A stretch of DNA of 64,000 bases from Brasilonema angustatum HA4187-MV1 (GCA_019359695.1 JAHHGV010000002.1:248001-312000); one strand, 5' to 3'; counted from the first letter of the stretch, positions 9,405 to 19,736 are shown. A program made the numbers and translations. The notes: generated by a model not told the origin, from the letters alone.

Positions 9405-9755
9405 ATGAGTAACGGTAAAAAGTTAGAGTTAACGAAATTGTCTTGTCAACTGCAAACAATTGCATCAGCAGTCCATGATACAGCCCAAGATTGTCAAGGG
9501 AATGCTAAAGCTATTTTAGCTTTACTAAGACAGTTGGAGCAGTTACATCGAGAGATCCGAGATGGCGCTTTCCAACAGAGTTTGCCTGATAATCGTCAAG
9601 GTCTCTACTCACTGCTTCGCGATATTGAGGCTGAAGGAGGCTGGCCATATATTGAACGTATGAGGTTACAAGCCTTTTTAACAAACGCAGAACAACAGAC
9701 GGCTGTTGAAAACAGCAGTGAGGTTTTGGAAAACGATAGCTCCTTGAACTGGTAG
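9405..9755 (+). CDS. Small hypothetical helical protein
   Basis: A soluble 116-residue protein with amphipathic helices. The first half (LSCQLQTIASAVHDTAQDCQ and ILALLRQLEQLHREI) looks like a coiled coil. It is followed by DNRQGLYSLLRDIEAEGGWPYIERMRLQAF, a pattern seen in small conserved cyanobacterial proteins. The frame is open from a TTG at 9372, but I prefer the ATG at 9405, where the globular sequence begins. I cannot name the function. About 330 bases upstream (9060-9400) hold no recognised gene. Confidence 0.65.
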   Translation: MSNGKKLELTKLSCQLQTIASAVHDTAQDCQGNAKAILALLRQLEQLHREIRDGAFQQSLPDNRQGLYSLLRDIEAEGGWPYIERMRLQAFLTNAEQQTAVENSSEVLENDSSLNW

Positions 9756-10257
9756 TACTAATTTTGAACTGTGGATTTGAGATTGGGAATTGTCAGTTAT
9801 TTTTCGTTGATTGTTCTTAAGGACAAACCTCTATTCATCCCCATGACCATCTCTAAGGCTTGCTCCTGCATCACATGCCCATAATATGGGCATTATATTC
9901 AGTACTATCACGCTAATCATGATATTATAAAAAATTACCCTGTTTTTCCTTTTTTTGTTAAGAATAAGACATTGTATATACTCTGATTAAATTTCTTCAA
10001 AATTCAACACATTTTAACCGTTTAAGTACTCTTGTGTGATTTTAGCTCCTGAGTTCTCGGTCGGACAATGAAAAAGTAGTATGCAGATAATACTATTTTT
10101 TTTGTAGCTTTTTGAAGTAGGAAATGGTTGCCACAAAAAAATCAAAAGGCTAGATTCATCTGGAGAGCAGATCTAAGTCCCGCTAACAGCATTTACTAAA
10201 ATTACGTAATAGTACATGCGTAATGACGATTAGGACTAAAAGTATGGAAGGGTTTAA
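9756..10257. other. Intergenic region upstream of ftsQ
   Basis: Mostly AT-rich. There is a small ATGCCCATAATATGGGCAT palindrome near 9877-9895, a possible operator or hairpin. No open frame of note. Confidence 0.4.
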
Positions 10258-11139
10258 ATGGCTGGCATTGTATCGGTTTCCCGCTCAGATTTAAAAGGTC
10301 GCCGTAAGAAATTACGTCAAAAGCGGCAGATGAAAATTATCCAGACAATTTGGCAAACCATTACCGTGAGTTCATTGGCGGGAGGTTTGCTGTGGACGGC
10401 TATCCAACCGATTTGGGTACTTAAAACACCCCAAGACATTGAGGTTTTAGGTAATCACTTACTATCTAATGAGGCGATTGAGTCATTGCTTGTGCTTTCG
10501 TATCCTCAGTCTTTATGGCGGATAGAACCTCATAGAATCGCTGAATCTTTGAAACAGCAACCGATGATAGTACAAGCGATTGTCAATCGTCGTCTGTTTC
10601 CACCAGGGTTAATCGTCCAGATTCAAGAACGAGTTCCTGTAGCGATCGCCGAAGGCGGCGGCAACAGCCTCGCCCAAAGTCGTCGGGAGCAAGGAAACAG
10701 TGACACGGATCACAAAAAAGTATCTGTAGGATTGCTAGATGCCAATGGTGTTTGGATACCTATAGAAAAATACACATCTGGTGATCCCAGCTTACGATTG
10801 CCTAGTCTCAAAGTTTTTGGCTCATTAGAGCAGTACCAACCTTATTGGACTGAACTTTATCAAGCTCTCAGCCAGAGTTCTGTTAACGTTAAAGAAATTG
10901 ATTTCCAAGATCCAACAAATTTAATTTTGAAAACAGAACTGGGAAATATACATCTTGGAGCACCTAGTTCTTTGTTGCCTGAAAAAATTAAGGTAATGGC
11001 ACAAATGCGCAATTTACCTGCACAACTGAATCGTAGCCAAATAGACTACATTGACCTCAAAAATCCAGATCTTCCGTTAGTACAAATGAACCAAAATAAC
11101 AACAACCGAACTCCTCAGCAAGTATCTAAAAAGATTTGA
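10258..11139 (+). CDS. ftsQ: Cell division protein FtsQ
   Basis: A 293-residue bitopic inner-membrane protein of the divisome. It has a basic cytoplasmic N-terminus (GRRKKLRQKRQMK) and one membrane helix at about residues 34-50. The POTRA domain follows (IEVLGNHLLSNEAIESLL to IVNRRLFPPGLIVQIQERVPVA), then the FtsQ beta domain (VGLLDANGVWIPI to IDYIDLKNP). GGAAGGG upstream supports the ATG at 10258. A HIP1-linked 39-bp repeat is inserted in frame just after the POTRA domain and adds AIAEGGGNSLAQS. This is a surface-loop position, so function is probably kept. ftsZ follows 1.4 kb downstream, as is usual in cyanobacteria. Confidence 0.92.
   Translation: MAGIVSVSRSDLKGRRKKLRQKRQMKIIQTIWQTITVSSLAGGLLWTAIQPIWVLKTPQDIEVLGNHLLSNEAIESLLVLSYPQSLWRIEPHRIAESLKQQPMIVQAIVNRRLFPPGLIVQIQERVPVAIAEGGGNSLAQSRREQGNSDTDHKKVSVGLLDANGVWIPIEKYTSGDPSLRLPSLKVFGSLEQYQPYWTELYQALSQSSVNVKEIDFQDPTNLILKTELGNIHLGAPSSLLPEKIKVMAQMRNLPAQLNRSQIDYIDLKNPDLPLVQMNQNNNNRTPQQVSKKI
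10642..10680. repeat. 39-bp HIP1-linked repeat, in frame in ftsQ
   Basis: Identical except for one base to the repeat at 4236-4274 on the other strand. It begins with the HIP1 octamer GCGATCGC and ends CTCGCCCAAAGT. Confidence 0.85.
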
Positions 11140-11968
11140 TGGATTCGATGTGTAAGACACACCTAATTGATAAGGAAGTTTTATGCTGAATCAATATACA
11201 ATTTTCGATATTGCAGTAATCAACGATATTGCAGTACCCAAGTATAAACTAGCGTTAACTTCTGATGACAATGGGAGGAATAATGATTAAAACTTCTACA
11301 TTGGAGTAGAAGTAGAGGTTGTTATTGCCCTAACATTTAAATATAGTGGGTGCATAAACGTTAGGCAAACTGATGATGGAGTCTAAGCTGAAAAACGCTT
11401 CTTGGCTACTTAGTGTTCGATAGAACGCATCAGATGACCGAATTGAGTTCATGAGCTTTTTATTTTCTGCTAACCCAAAAAAGGAAAGCAATATTGTCTT
11501 CGAGGAAAAGTGCAGTGAGTCCAGCGCTGCAGGAGGGTTTCCCTCTGTAGGCGACGGGCGTTCCCGATAGCCGTAAGGCGTGGCGTTAGCCATAGGGTTT
11601 ACAACAGTTTCCGCTAAGGATGGACAGTTTGTTCTCCGAGCAGGTTTTGAAAACAGTTGTATTCAGACATCCAAACAGTGAATTTCCGTAAGTAAAACTC
11701 TATAGCAACAAAAGTGAAGCACACTCACATAGACGTGTAAGGATTGCTTCCCTTCGATTCCTCTAAATACCCTTAGACTTTCGTGCTAGTCAGAAGCGGA
11801 ACTCTTCCAAAGCAAAGGTAAAATTTCTTTATTGCAAAGTTTTCCTTGTTTTCCTTATACACAAGGTGAAGCTGATAGCAAAAAACCAGGGTGTTCCATT
11901 TAATAAGTCATTTCTCGGTTATGTCCAGTTCAGCAATAGATAATGAGAATAGAAATCTTGTGTCTTAA
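11140..11968. other. Intergenic region with dispersed repeat (about 11525-11600)
   Basis: Between ftsQ and the next open frame. It has a direct repeat CGATATTGCAGTA near 11207-11237 and a palindromic-repeat patch at about 11525-11600 ending GGCGTTAGCCATAGGG. The rest is AT-rich. An open frame at 11330-11593 on the minus strand takes its start (MANATPYGYR) from the repeat and is not counted as a gene. Confidence 0.5.
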
Positions 11969-12544
11969 ATGGTAAATCCGATTGTTCAAACCTTAATGAC
12001 AGATGAGACTCACCACGGTCTGCCTTTACAAGTTACGCAGTTAGTTCCGGATTTTGTGTACAGAATTTTCTCTTTGTCAAGATTGTGTATACCTAATCAC
12101 TTAAAATTACTCCGAACAGACGATTTTGAAGGCGGCAATATTTGCTTATACCAACGGTTACGAGACTTCTATTTTTTAAATTTATACCATAAAAACTCTG
12201 TGCGCGGATCGGAGAGCGAAAAAAAAACCTATAGCTCTAGTCATAAAATAAATGTCCAATATCAGCCACAATCTCGAACACGGAGATATGATTGGGGATA
12301 CCAGGGGTATACTGAGCCAAATCGGCCAAATAGTAGTGAAGATATTAATGTCTGGTGGAAGTTATACAGGTCAATTTTCGGTAAATATAGGTATACTTCA
12401 CTAGAATTAGCTATGCGACTGGATGCCTTAATGGCTAACCCGATAGCAAACCTTCGACCTCCAATCCTACCAAGGCTGGAAGTTGAAAGAACCATAAACA
12501 AAAATGCCATAGATTATGGCGACCTCGCGTCAAACTATAGTTGA
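11969..12544 (+). CDS. Unrecognised ORF between ftsQ and ftsZ (191 aa)
   Basis: The frame stays open for 191 codons in a moderately AT-rich region with no gene on the other strand. That is longer than chance would usually give. The product is basic and Tyr/Asn/Arg-rich, with no signal peptide or clear domain. WWKLYRSIFGKYRYTSLELAMRLDALMANP could be a helical segment. I see no good ribosome site before the ATG. It ends 54 bases before the preferred ftsZ start. It may be a lineage-specific gene or a spurious frame. I do not recognise it. Confidence 0.4.
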   Translation: MVNPIVQTLMTDETHHGLPLQVTQLVPDFVYRIFSLSRLCIPNHLKLLRTDDFEGGNICLYQRLRDFYFLNLYHKNSVRGSESEKKTYSSSHKINVQYQPQSRTRRYDWGYQGYTEPNRPNSSEDINVWWKLYRSIFGKYRYTSLELAMRLDALMANPIANLRPPILPRLEVERTINKNAIDYGDLASNYS

Positions 12545-12598
12545 CTCTCAGGTGAATAACACCATAAAAAGTCGTTTATCTACATGCTCGCAACTCCG

Positions 12599-13930
12599 AT
12601 GACACTTGATAATAACCAAGGGCTTACCTATAAAAACTCCCAGTCTCCCGGACAGCAGGGGTTATCGCTGGCAATCAACTCGACCAATCCCTTTAATAAT
12701 ACTGGGGTAAACTATGGGCAAAACCATGACACCAAGAAGATTGCTAGTGAAGAAACACGAATGGGTGATATTGTTCCTGGTCGAGTCGCCAATATTAAAG
12801 TAATTGGTGTGGGTGGTGGCGGTAGTAATGCTGTTAACCGCATGATTGCGTCTGATGTAATTGGCGTAGAGTTTTGGTCAATTAACACTGATGCACAGGC
12901 TCTGACTTTAGCATCTGCTCCCGCTCGCTTGCAAATTGGACAGAAACTTACGCGGGGTTTAGGAGCTGGTGGTAACCCTGCTATTGGTCAAAAAGCTGCT
13001 GAGGAATCACGCGACGAAATCGCTAAGGCTTTAGAGGGTGCTGACTTAGTCTTTATCACTGCTGGTATGGGAGGAGGTACTGGTACTGGTGCAGCTCCGA
13101 TTGTTGCTGAAGTGGCAAAAGAAATGGGCGCTCTCACTGTCGGTGTGGTGACGCGTCCATTTATCTTTGAAGGGCGTCGCCGCACCAGTCAAGCAGAGCA
13201 AGGTGTTGAAGGTCTAAAAAGTAGAGTGGATACACTCATCATTATCCCCAACAACAAGCTTTTGGAAGTCATCCCGGAGCAGACACCTATGCAGGAAGCT
13301 TTTCGCTATGCAGATGACGTGCTACGTCAAGGGGTACAAGGTATTTCAGATATCATCACAATCCCTGGTTTGATTAACGTTGACTTTGCCGATGTACGCG
13401 CTGTTATGGCGGATGCGGGATCAGCATTGATGGGGATTGGGATTGGCTCAGGAAAATCAAGAGCTAGAGAAGCAGCAATTGCTGCCATTTCTTCCCCGTT
13501 ACTAGAGTCTTCGATTGAAGGAGCTAGAGGCGTTGTCTTTAACATTACTGGTGGTAGTGACCTGACCTTGCATGAAGTAAACGCCGCAGCAGAAACAATT
13601 TATGAAGTTGTTGATCCCAACGCCAATATTATTTTTGGAGCAGTGATTGATGATAGGCTCCAGGGTGAGGTCAGACTTACCGTAATTGCCACAGGATTTA
13701 CAGGTGAAGTACAAGCTGCACAGCAACAAAACGTCAATCAAGGACGGGTTGTCTCCCCAGCAGGAACAAGGCGACCAATGCCACAGCCACAGGCACAGCC
13801 ACAGTCACAGCCACAGTCACAGCCACAGCCACCAGCAGCTAATCCTCCAACGCCGATCGCCGAACCCAAAGAAAAACCAGGACTAGATATACCGGATTTT
13901 CTCCGTAACCGACGCACACCCCGTAATTAA
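12599..13930 (+). CDS. ftsZ: Cell division GTPase FtsZ
   Basis: The tubulin-like GTPase that forms the Z ring. The GTP-binding loops are clear: [15 protein letters not shown], the tubulin signature [10 protein letters not shown] near residue 160, and the T7 loop region [11 protein letters not shown]. It has a long cyanobacterial N-terminal extension (about 60 residues). A Pro/Gln-rich linker follows the core, and the conserved C-terminal peptide [10 protein letters not shown] binds FtsA/SepF-type partners. The linker DNA at about 13780-13835 is a tandem repeat of CAGCCACAGTCA-like units, so linker length may vary. I start at MTLDNN, the usual family start; an in-frame ATG 15 bases earlier is possible. 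Confidence 0.97.
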   Translation: MTLDNNQGLTYKNSQSPGQQGLSLAINSTNPFNNTGVNYGQNHDTKKIASEETRMGDIVPGRVANIKVIGVGGGGSNAVNRMIASDVIGVEFWSINTDAQALTLASAPARLQIGQKLTRGLGAGGNPAIGQKAAEESRDEIAKALEGADLVFITAGMGGGTGTGAAPIVAEVAKEMGALTVGVVTRPFIFEGRRRTSQAEQGVEGLKSRVDTLIIIPNNKLLEVIPEQTPMQEAFRYADDVLRQGVQGISDIITIPGLINVDFADVRAVMADAGSALMGIGIGSGKSRAREAAIAAISSPLLESSIEGARGVVFNITGGSDLTLHEVNAAAETIYEVVDPNANIIFGAVIDDRLQGEVRLTVIATGFTGEVQAAQQQNVNQGRVVSPAGTRRPMPQPQAQPQSQPQSQPQPPAANPPTPIAEPKEKPGLDIPDFLRNRRTPRN

Positions 13931-14074
13931 GAATTTATGAACTTATCGATGGGATCAGGGTGAAAAATTTTATATGACTCATCATTCATTAAGTCTTAGT
14001 TGGAGGGTTTTGCAATCTGCTAAAAAAGTCTCAACTTTGGACGAAAAGTCATCCCCAACTTTATGGAGGAGATA

Positions 14075-14415
14075 GAGGAACCTGGGCGCGTGCACACAGC
14101 AGCGCCCTAGTGGCAACGGGCACGCCTTACCGTGAGTAAGCTGTTGGTACGGTAACCCTGGCGCAGGCGACTGGCGTATGCGCAAAGCGCACGCCCAGAG
14201 GTCTAAAGCGTAGCGAGACCGTTCGGCTCCGGATCGTTGCCCGCAATGAGCGCAGCCGTGGCGTTAGCCATAGGGCTCAGGTCTTCCCCGGAGGGCTATC
14301 GGGTATCTCCTAGGCGCACCAACGCACGCGCACAGGCTAATCAACCAGCAAAGCGTATGCCTGCGGCACGCTTTGCGCTTGTGGCAACAACAGCGTTGTA
14401 GCGAGTGGCGTGGAC
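14075..14415. repeat. Dispersed palindromic repeat mosaic
   Basis: About 340 bases of GC-rich mosaic between ftsZ and gshB. It includes GGCGTATGCGCAAAGCGCAC, CCCGCAATGAGCGCAGCC, GGCGTTAGCCATAGGG and GGTCTTCCCCGGAGGGCTA. All of these blocks also occur at 8.3-8.9 kb and several elsewhere. The rest of 13931-14516 holds no gene. Confidence 0.8.
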
Positions 14416-14516
14416 TCCTGTTTTTCCTTGTAGTGGTTCATCCATTAAGAATGCATTTGAGCAATTTTGTCTAGCTTTGACTTATGTCAACGGTTTCTGG
14501 CAATGGTTATGATTGA

Positions 14517-15503
14517 TCATTTTTTTGCCCGCTCAACCCATTGAATGACCTGATGACCAATATGAGTGCCGTCAAACCGGTCTATCTCGCGTACTCCGGT
14601 AGGACTTGTGACGTTGACTTCAGTCAGGTAACCACCGATCACGTCAATGCCGACAAAAATTAAGCCATCTTTGCGTAAGGTTTCAGCGAGTTGGGTGCAA
14701 ATTTCATACTCTCTTGGAGTGATATCAGTTTGGGCAACCGTACCACCTGTCGCCATATTATTACGAAAGTCGCTGCCAGATGAAAGGCGATTGAGGGCAC
14801 CGATTGGCTCGCCATTGAGCAGAATAATCCGCTTGTCTCCGTCTTTTGCCTCCGGTAAGTAGGTTTGTACCATAACTGGAACTTGACCATGGAGGGTACT
14901 GAGTTCGACTATAGAATTGAAGTTGCGATCGCCTCCTTCTAAAATTAAAATCCCTTCTCCGGCTTTATTCCCCAGTGGTTTGAGTACCGCTCTTCCTTGA
15001 GCCTCTACAAATTGCCGGATCAACTGCTTCTGTGGAGTAACAATAGTTTCTGGAATCGCTTTGGTAAACTGAAGGGCATACATTTTTTCATTTGCCGCCC
15101 GAATTCCTGAAGGACTGTTGATAACCAAAGTTTTGTTTTGGTCTATGTAGTCCAGAATGTACGTAGCATAAAGATAAGCAACTGTGACAGGTGGATCTGT
15201 CCGCATAAAGACGGCATCCAGTGTTTCTAGGCAAACAAGGGTACGGCTACTCAACTTGTACCAAGGATTAGCTGCTTGATAACGTCCTTCTACCAACTGC
15301 ACGGGTATAAGTTCTACTCTTTCTAAGAGCGCCCAAGCTTTGCCTTCCACCACACTGAGTTGATTGACTTGAGTTACCCAAATTTCATGTCCTAGAATTT
15401 GCGCTGCTTCCATCAGAGCAACACTTGTGTCGTGACACGGATCAAGTTGATGGATAGGATCAATGATAAAAGCCAGTTTCACACTTTCTGCCTCAATTGC
15501 CAA
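14517..15503 (-). CDS. gshB: Glutathione synthetase
   Basis: ATP-dependent ligase joining gamma-glutamylcysteine and glycine, the second step of glutathione synthesis in the cytosol. It is a 328-residue ATP-grasp protein. The N-terminal pre-ATP-grasp domain has VKLAFIIDPIHQLDPCHDTS and MRTDPP. The ATP-grasp core has GRAVLKPLGNKAGEGILIL, MVQTYLPEAKDGDKRIILLNGEPIGA and the Mg-binding end DVIGGYLTEVNVTSPTG. It lies about 180 bases downstream of grxC on the same strand, so the glutathione maker and a glutathione-using redoxin are probably co-expressed. The start at 15503 or the GTG at VKLAFIID are both possible. Confidence 0.95.
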   Translation of the reverse strand: MAIEAESVKLAFIIDPIHQLDPCHDTSVALMEAAQILGHEIWVTQVNQLSVVEGKAWALLERVELIPVQLVEGRYQAANPWYKLSSRTLVCLETLDAVFMRTDPPVTVAYLYATYILDYIDQNKTLVINSPSGIRAANEKMYALQFTKAIPETIVTPQKQLIRQFVEAQGRAVLKPLGNKAGEGILILEGGDRNFNSIVELSTLHGQVPVMVQTYLPEAKDGDKRIILLNGEPIGALNRLSSGSDFRNNMATGGTVAQTDITPREYEICTQLAETLRKDGLIFVGIDVIGGYLTEVNVTSPTGVREIDRFDGTHIGHQVIQWVERAKK

Positions 15504-15683
15504 AAAATTCTTCTAAGGTTGTTCCATTTAGATTATGCCCTTAAGAGTTATAAGTAACCAAACAAAGAACTCAGGAATCACCAACTCAGTAGTTATGGGG
15601 GATGAATAGCAAACAGGATACAAGCCTAAGTGTGTTCTGCGTTCTTCTTTATTTTCCTTAACTCTAATGACTTTTATGTCAAC

Positions 15684-15956
15684 TTATACAGTTTTGCTCG
15701 ACGCTAGTAGCTCATCCAGCTTGCCTTGATCTTCTAAGGCATAAATATCATCACAACCGCCAACGTGATGGTCGTTGATAAAAATTTGTGGTAAAGAGCG
15801 CCTGCCATTTGCTCTTTTAGCCATAAGATTGCGTGCAGCTTCATCTCCATCAATGCTGTATTCTGTGTAATTTACCCCCTTGTTTGCCAGCAAATTTTTG
15901 GCTTGAATACAATATGGGCAAGTTCTCCAGGTATAAATTTCTACTTTTGCAGCCAT
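15684..15956 (-). CDS. grxC: Glutaredoxin 3
   Basis: A 90-residue dithiol glutaredoxin that reduces disulfides and glutathione mixed disulfides. The active site CPYC is at residues 13-16 after VEIYTWRT. The cis-Pro motif SLPQIFI and the glutathione-binding GGCDDI are present. Full length for the class. It is upstream of gshB on the same strand. Confidence 0.95.
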   Translation of the reverse strand: MAAKVEIYTWRTCPYCIQAKNLLANKGVNYTEYSIDGDEAARNLMAKRANGRRSLPQIFINDHHVGGCDDIYALEDQGKLDELLASSKTV

Positions 15957-16168
15957 AAGTTCCTCAACTTTTATTAATGTTTTTTAATTTTAAGACAATA
16001 ATGTTTTTGTGGCTGTAGATGCTTTCACTTGTGTTTGCTCTGTTAATCAGATGCAGCCGTTGTGTCCTTTAGAGAAATTCAAATTCTGAATGTAGTAATA
16101 GTTCTAAAAGTTTGTGTAAAGTAAAGCTTTAGAATATCTTATTTTTTAGTTAATAAACTGCTCTTAAG

Positions 16169-17362
16169 ATGACATCCCTGTCTCCTCACAAAAAAGCCAA
16201 AGCCCTTAAACCCAGTAGCCGTCGCCCTGCTAAAGAACTCTGTAGCGAGTGCGGTTTGTGCGATACATACTATATTCACTATGTCAAACAAGCTTGTGCT
16301 TTTATTAATCAGCAAATAGATAAACTCGAAGAACAGACGCACACTCGCGCTCGAAATTTTGACAATTCTGACGAGTTGTACTTTGGTGTGCATCAAGACA
16401 TGATGGCGGCGCGGAAAAAGGAGCCTGTTCCTGGCGCTCAATGGACGGGAATTGTGAGTACGATCGCCATTGAAATGCTGAATCGCGGTATTGTTGAAGG
16501 TGTCGTGTGCGTGCAAAACACGAAAGAAGACCGCTTTCAACCGATGCCCATCATTGCCCGTACGCCAGAGGAAATACTGGCAGCGCGAGTTAATAAACCA
16601 ACACTCTCACCAAATTTATCCGTCTTGGAACAAGTGGAAAAATCAGGAATGAAGCGGCTGTTGGTGATTGGTGTTGGTTGCCAAATTCAGGCATTACGAG
16701 CCGTCGAAAAACAATTAGGCTTAGAAAAACTTTACGTTTTGGGTACACCTTGTGTCGATAATGTCAACCGTGCAGGATTGCAAAAATTCTTAGAAACAAC
16801 CAGCAAATCACCTGACACAGTAGTGCATTACGAATTCATGCAAGACTTCCGGGTTCACTTTAAACACGAAGATGGATCAACCGAAACGGTGCCTTTCTTT
16901 GGACTAAAAACGAATAAACTAAAAGATGTGTTTGCCCCCTCCTGTATGAGTTGCTTTGATTACGTCAATTCTCTAGCAGATTTGGTTGTAGGTTACATGG
17001 GGGCACCTTTTGGGTGGCAATGGATTCTGGTGAGAAATGAAACAGGTCAACAGATGCTGGACTTGGTGACAGATCAACTAGAAACCGGGCCAGTCATGTC
17101 AAAGGGCGATCGCACAGCCGCAGTCCAACAAAGTATACCTGCTTACGACAAAGGCGTTACCCTCCCGATGTGGGCGGCAAAATTAATGGGTGTCGTCATC
17201 GAAAAAATTGGCCCGAAAGGTTTAGAATACGCTCGTTTTTCAATTGATTCTCACTTCACCCGCAACTATTTGTATGTGAAGCGGAATCATCCAGAGAAAT
17301 TAGACTCACACGTTCCAGGATTTGCCAAGCGTATCGTTGAGCAGTATAAGTTACCAGAGTAA
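16169..17362 (+). CDS. bciB: Ferredoxin-dependent divinyl chlorophyllide 8-vinyl reductase (F420H2-dehydrogenase beta-subunit family)
   Basis: A 397-residue iron-sulfur flavoprotein of the FrhB/FpoF family. In cyanobacteria the slr1923-type member reduces the 8-vinyl group of divinyl chlorophyllide. Near the N-terminus CSECGLC supplies cluster ligands. A second Cys group appears at GTPCVDN and FAPSCMSCFDY, followed by LADLVVGYMGAPFGWQW. The same family includes 7-hydroxymethyl chlorophyll a reductase, so substrate rests on family knowledge. It lies just upstream of a psaB copy on the same strand (about 160 bases), which fits a photosynthesis context. Confidence 0.85.
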   Translation: MTSLSPHKKAKALKPSSRRPAKELCSECGLCDTYYIHYVKQACAFINQQIDKLEEQTHTRARNFDNSDELYFGVHQDMMAARKKEPVPGAQWTGIVSTIAIEMLNRGIVEGVVCVQNTKEDRFQPMPIIARTPEEILAARVNKPTLSPNLSVLEQVEKSGMKRLLVIGVGCQIQALRAVEKQLGLEKLYVLGTPCVDNVNRAGLQKFLETTSKSPDTVVHYEFMQDFRVHFKHEDGSTETVPFFGLKTNKLKDVFAPSCMSCFDYVNSLADLVVGYMGAPFGWQWILVRNETGQQMLDLVTDQLETGPVMSKGDRTAAVQQSIPAYDKGVTLPMWAAKLMGVVIEKIGPKGLEYARFSIDSHFTRNYLYVKRNHPEKLDSHVPGFAKRIVEQYKLPE

Positions 17363-17522
17363 AAAGACAAAAGTAGCCGACTAAGAAGCTAGCTATAATT
17401 CTCGATAGTCTCCTACCCGATCCAGCAGAACTGGTGACAGCAAAGCTTGAGTTTACTCAAAGTGAGTTGCAATGGGTATTGAAGGCGTAGAATTTGATGT
17501 GGGCAATAAAGAGTTCATCCTT

Positions 17523-19736
17523 ATGGCAACAAAATTTCCAAAATTTAGCCAGGATCTAGCACAAGACCCGACGACGCGTCGGCTGTGGTATGCGATCGCA
17601 ACAGGAAATGACTTTGAAAGCCACGATGGCATGACAGAAGAAAATCTTTACCAAAAGATATTCGCAACTCACTTCGGTCATGTGGCAATCATCTTCCTGT
17701 GGGCATCGAGCCTGCTGTTCCATGTAGCCTGGCAAGGTAACTTTGAACAGTGGATAAAAGATCCTCTTCATATCCGTCCAATAGCTCATGCAATTTGGGA
17801 CCCGCACTTCGGGAAACCAGCAATCGAAGCCTTTACCCAAGGCGGGGCGAACTATCCAGTCAATATCACCTACTCCGGTATCTACCACTGGTGGTACACC
17901 ATTGGTATGCGGACGAACAATGAACTGTATGTAGGTTCAGTTTTCCTGCTGCTGTTGGCATCATTGTTCCTGTTTGCAGGTTGGTTGCACTTGCAACCCA
18001 AGTACCGTCCGAGTTTGGCTTGGTTTAAGAGTGCAGAACCACGTCTGAACCACCACCTAGCAGGTCTGTTTGGTGTGAGTTCTTTGGCTTGGACAGGTCA
18101 CTTAGTTCACGTAGCCATCCCCGAATCTCGTGGAATTCATGTGGGTTGGGATAACTTCCTAACCAGCCTGCCCCACCCAGCGGGTTTAGCACCATTCTTT
18201 ACCGGAAATTGGGCGGCCTACGCGAACAACCCGGACACAGCAAACCATGTGTTTGGCACATCGCAGGGAGCGGGAACAGCGATTTTGACATTTTTGGGTG
18301 GGTTCCATCCTCAAACCGAATCGCTGTGGTTGACCGACATGGCTCACCACCACTTGGCGATCGCGGTAATTTTCATCATCGCCGGTCATATGTACCGGAC
18401 GAACTTCGGGATTGGTCACAGCATCAAAGAAATGCTGAACTCCAAAACGTTCTTTGGCAGCAAAACCGAAGGTCAGTTCAATTTGCCTCACCAAGGACTG
18501 TACGACACGTACAACAACTCGCTGCACTTCCAGTTGTCGATCCACCTGGCAGCGTTGGGAACAATCACGTCGTTGGTAGCGCAGCATATGTACGCGATGC
18601 CTCCTTACGCATTCATCGGTAAGGACTACACAACGCAAGCAGCTTTGTACACGCATCACCAATACATAGCTGTGTTCTTGATGCTGGGTGCATTTGCTCA
18701 CGCAGCAATCTTCTGGGTACGTGACTACGATCCAGAGCAAAACAAAGGCAACGTACTAGACCGGGTACTCAAGCACAAAGAAGCAATCATCTCGCACCTG
18801 AGTTGGGTATCGTTGTTCTTGGGCTTCCACACCTTGGGTCTATACGTCCACAATGACGTAGTAGTAGCTTTCGGTACACCTGAGAAGCAAATTCTGATTG
18901 AGCCAGTGTTTGCACAATTCATTCAGGCTTCTCACGGAAAAGTGCTGTATGGCTTGAACACCTTGCTGTCTAATCCTGATAGTATTGCTTCCAACACAGG
19001 GGCTTTTTGGTTACCAGGTTGGCTGGATGCAGTCAATAACACGACCAACTCGCTGTTCTTAACGATAGGTCCTGGTGACTTCTTGGTTCACCATGCGTTT
19101 GCTCTGGCGATCCACACCACAGTTCTGGTACTGGTAAAAGGTGCTTTGGATGCGCGTGGTTCCAAACTGATGCCCGATAAAAAGGACTTCGGTTACTCGT
19201 TCCCTTGCGACGGTCCAGGTCGTGGCGGTACTTGCGACATCTCCGCTTGGGACGCTTTCTACATGGCTACGTTCTGGGCACTCAACACCGTAGGTTGGGT
19301 GACCTTCTACTGGCACTGGAAGCATCTGGGTATTTGGCAAGGAAACGTCGCACAGTTCAACGAATCTTCAACTTACCTGATGGGGTGGTTCCGTGATTAC
19401 CTGTGGGCGAACTCGGCTCAGTTAATCAACGGTTATAACCCCTACGGTATGAACAACCTGTCTGTCTGGGCTTGGATGTTCTTATTCGGACACCTGGTTT
19501 GGGCAACTGGCTTCATGTTCTTGATCTCTTGGAGAGGTTACTGGCAAGAGTTGATTGAAACTTTGGTTTGGGCACACGAGCGTACTCCTTTGGCGAACCT
19601 GATTCGCTGGAAAGACAAGCCCGTTGCGATGTCCATTGTTCAAGCTCGTCTGATTGGTTTAGCTCACTTCAGTGTGGGTTACGTCTTCACCTACGCGGCA
19701 TTCCTGATTGCCTCTACTGCTGGTAAGTTTGGTTGA
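17523..19736 (+). CDS. psaB: Photosystem I P700 apoprotein A2, orphan paralogue (PsaB2-type)
   Basis: An 11-helix reaction-centre core subunit that binds P700 chlorophylls, carotenoids and, together with PsaA, the Fx cluster. It is identified by [20 protein letters not shown] at the start and [21 protein letters not shown], with the two Fx cysteines. The C-terminus is FASTAGKFG-like (IASTAGKFG). I start at 17523, the universal family start; the frame is open 51 bases further up. It is about 737 residues. No psaA is next to it, whereas the main gene pair is psaA-psaB. Several stretches differ from the usual Psa[20 protein letters not shown] replaces the common KEILEAH segment, and [20 protein letters not shown] then [11 protein letters not shown] is partly PsaA-like. 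Extra psaB copies are known in heterocystous cyanobacteria, so this is probably a second, specialised copy. Confidence 0.93.
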   Translation: MATKFPKFSQDLAQDPTTRRLWYAIATGNDFESHDGMTEENLYQKIFATHFGHVAIIFLWASSLLFHVAWQGNFEQWIKDPLHIRPIAHAIWDPHFGKPAIEAFTQGGANYPVNITYSGIYHWWYTIGMRTNNELYVGSVFLLLLASLFLFAGWLHLQPKYRPSLAWFKSAEPRLNHHLAGLFGVSSLAWTGHLVHVAIPESRGIHVGWDNFLTSLPHPAGLAPFFTGNWAAYANNPDTANHVFGTSQGAGTAILTFLGGFHPQTESLWLTDMAHHHLAIAVIFIIAGHMYRTNFGIGHSIKEMLNSKTFFGSKTEGQFNLPHQGLYDTYNNSLHFQLSIHLAALGTITSLVAQHMYAMPPYAFIGKDYTTQAALYTHHQYIAVFLMLGAFAHAAIFWVRDYDPEQNKGNVLDRVLKHKEAIISHLSWVSLFLGFHTLGLYVHNDVVVAFGTPEKQILIEPVFAQFIQASHGKVLYGLNTLLSNPDSIASNTGAFWLPGWLDAVNNTTNSLFLTIGPGDFLVHHAFALAIHTTVLVLVKGALDARGSKLMPDKKDFGYSFPCDGPGRGGTCDISAWDAFYMATFWALNTVGWVTFYWHWKHLGIWQGNVAQFNESSTYLMGWFRDYLWANSAQLINGYNPYGMNNLSVWAWMFLFGHLVWATGFMFLISWRGYWQELIETLVWAHERTPLANLIRWKDKPVAMSIVQARLIGLAHFSVGYVFTYAAFLIASTAGKFG

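Noticed and set aside
18186-18740. 184-codon frame antisense to psaB
   Set aside because: Shadow of a strongly conserved gene with biased codon use.
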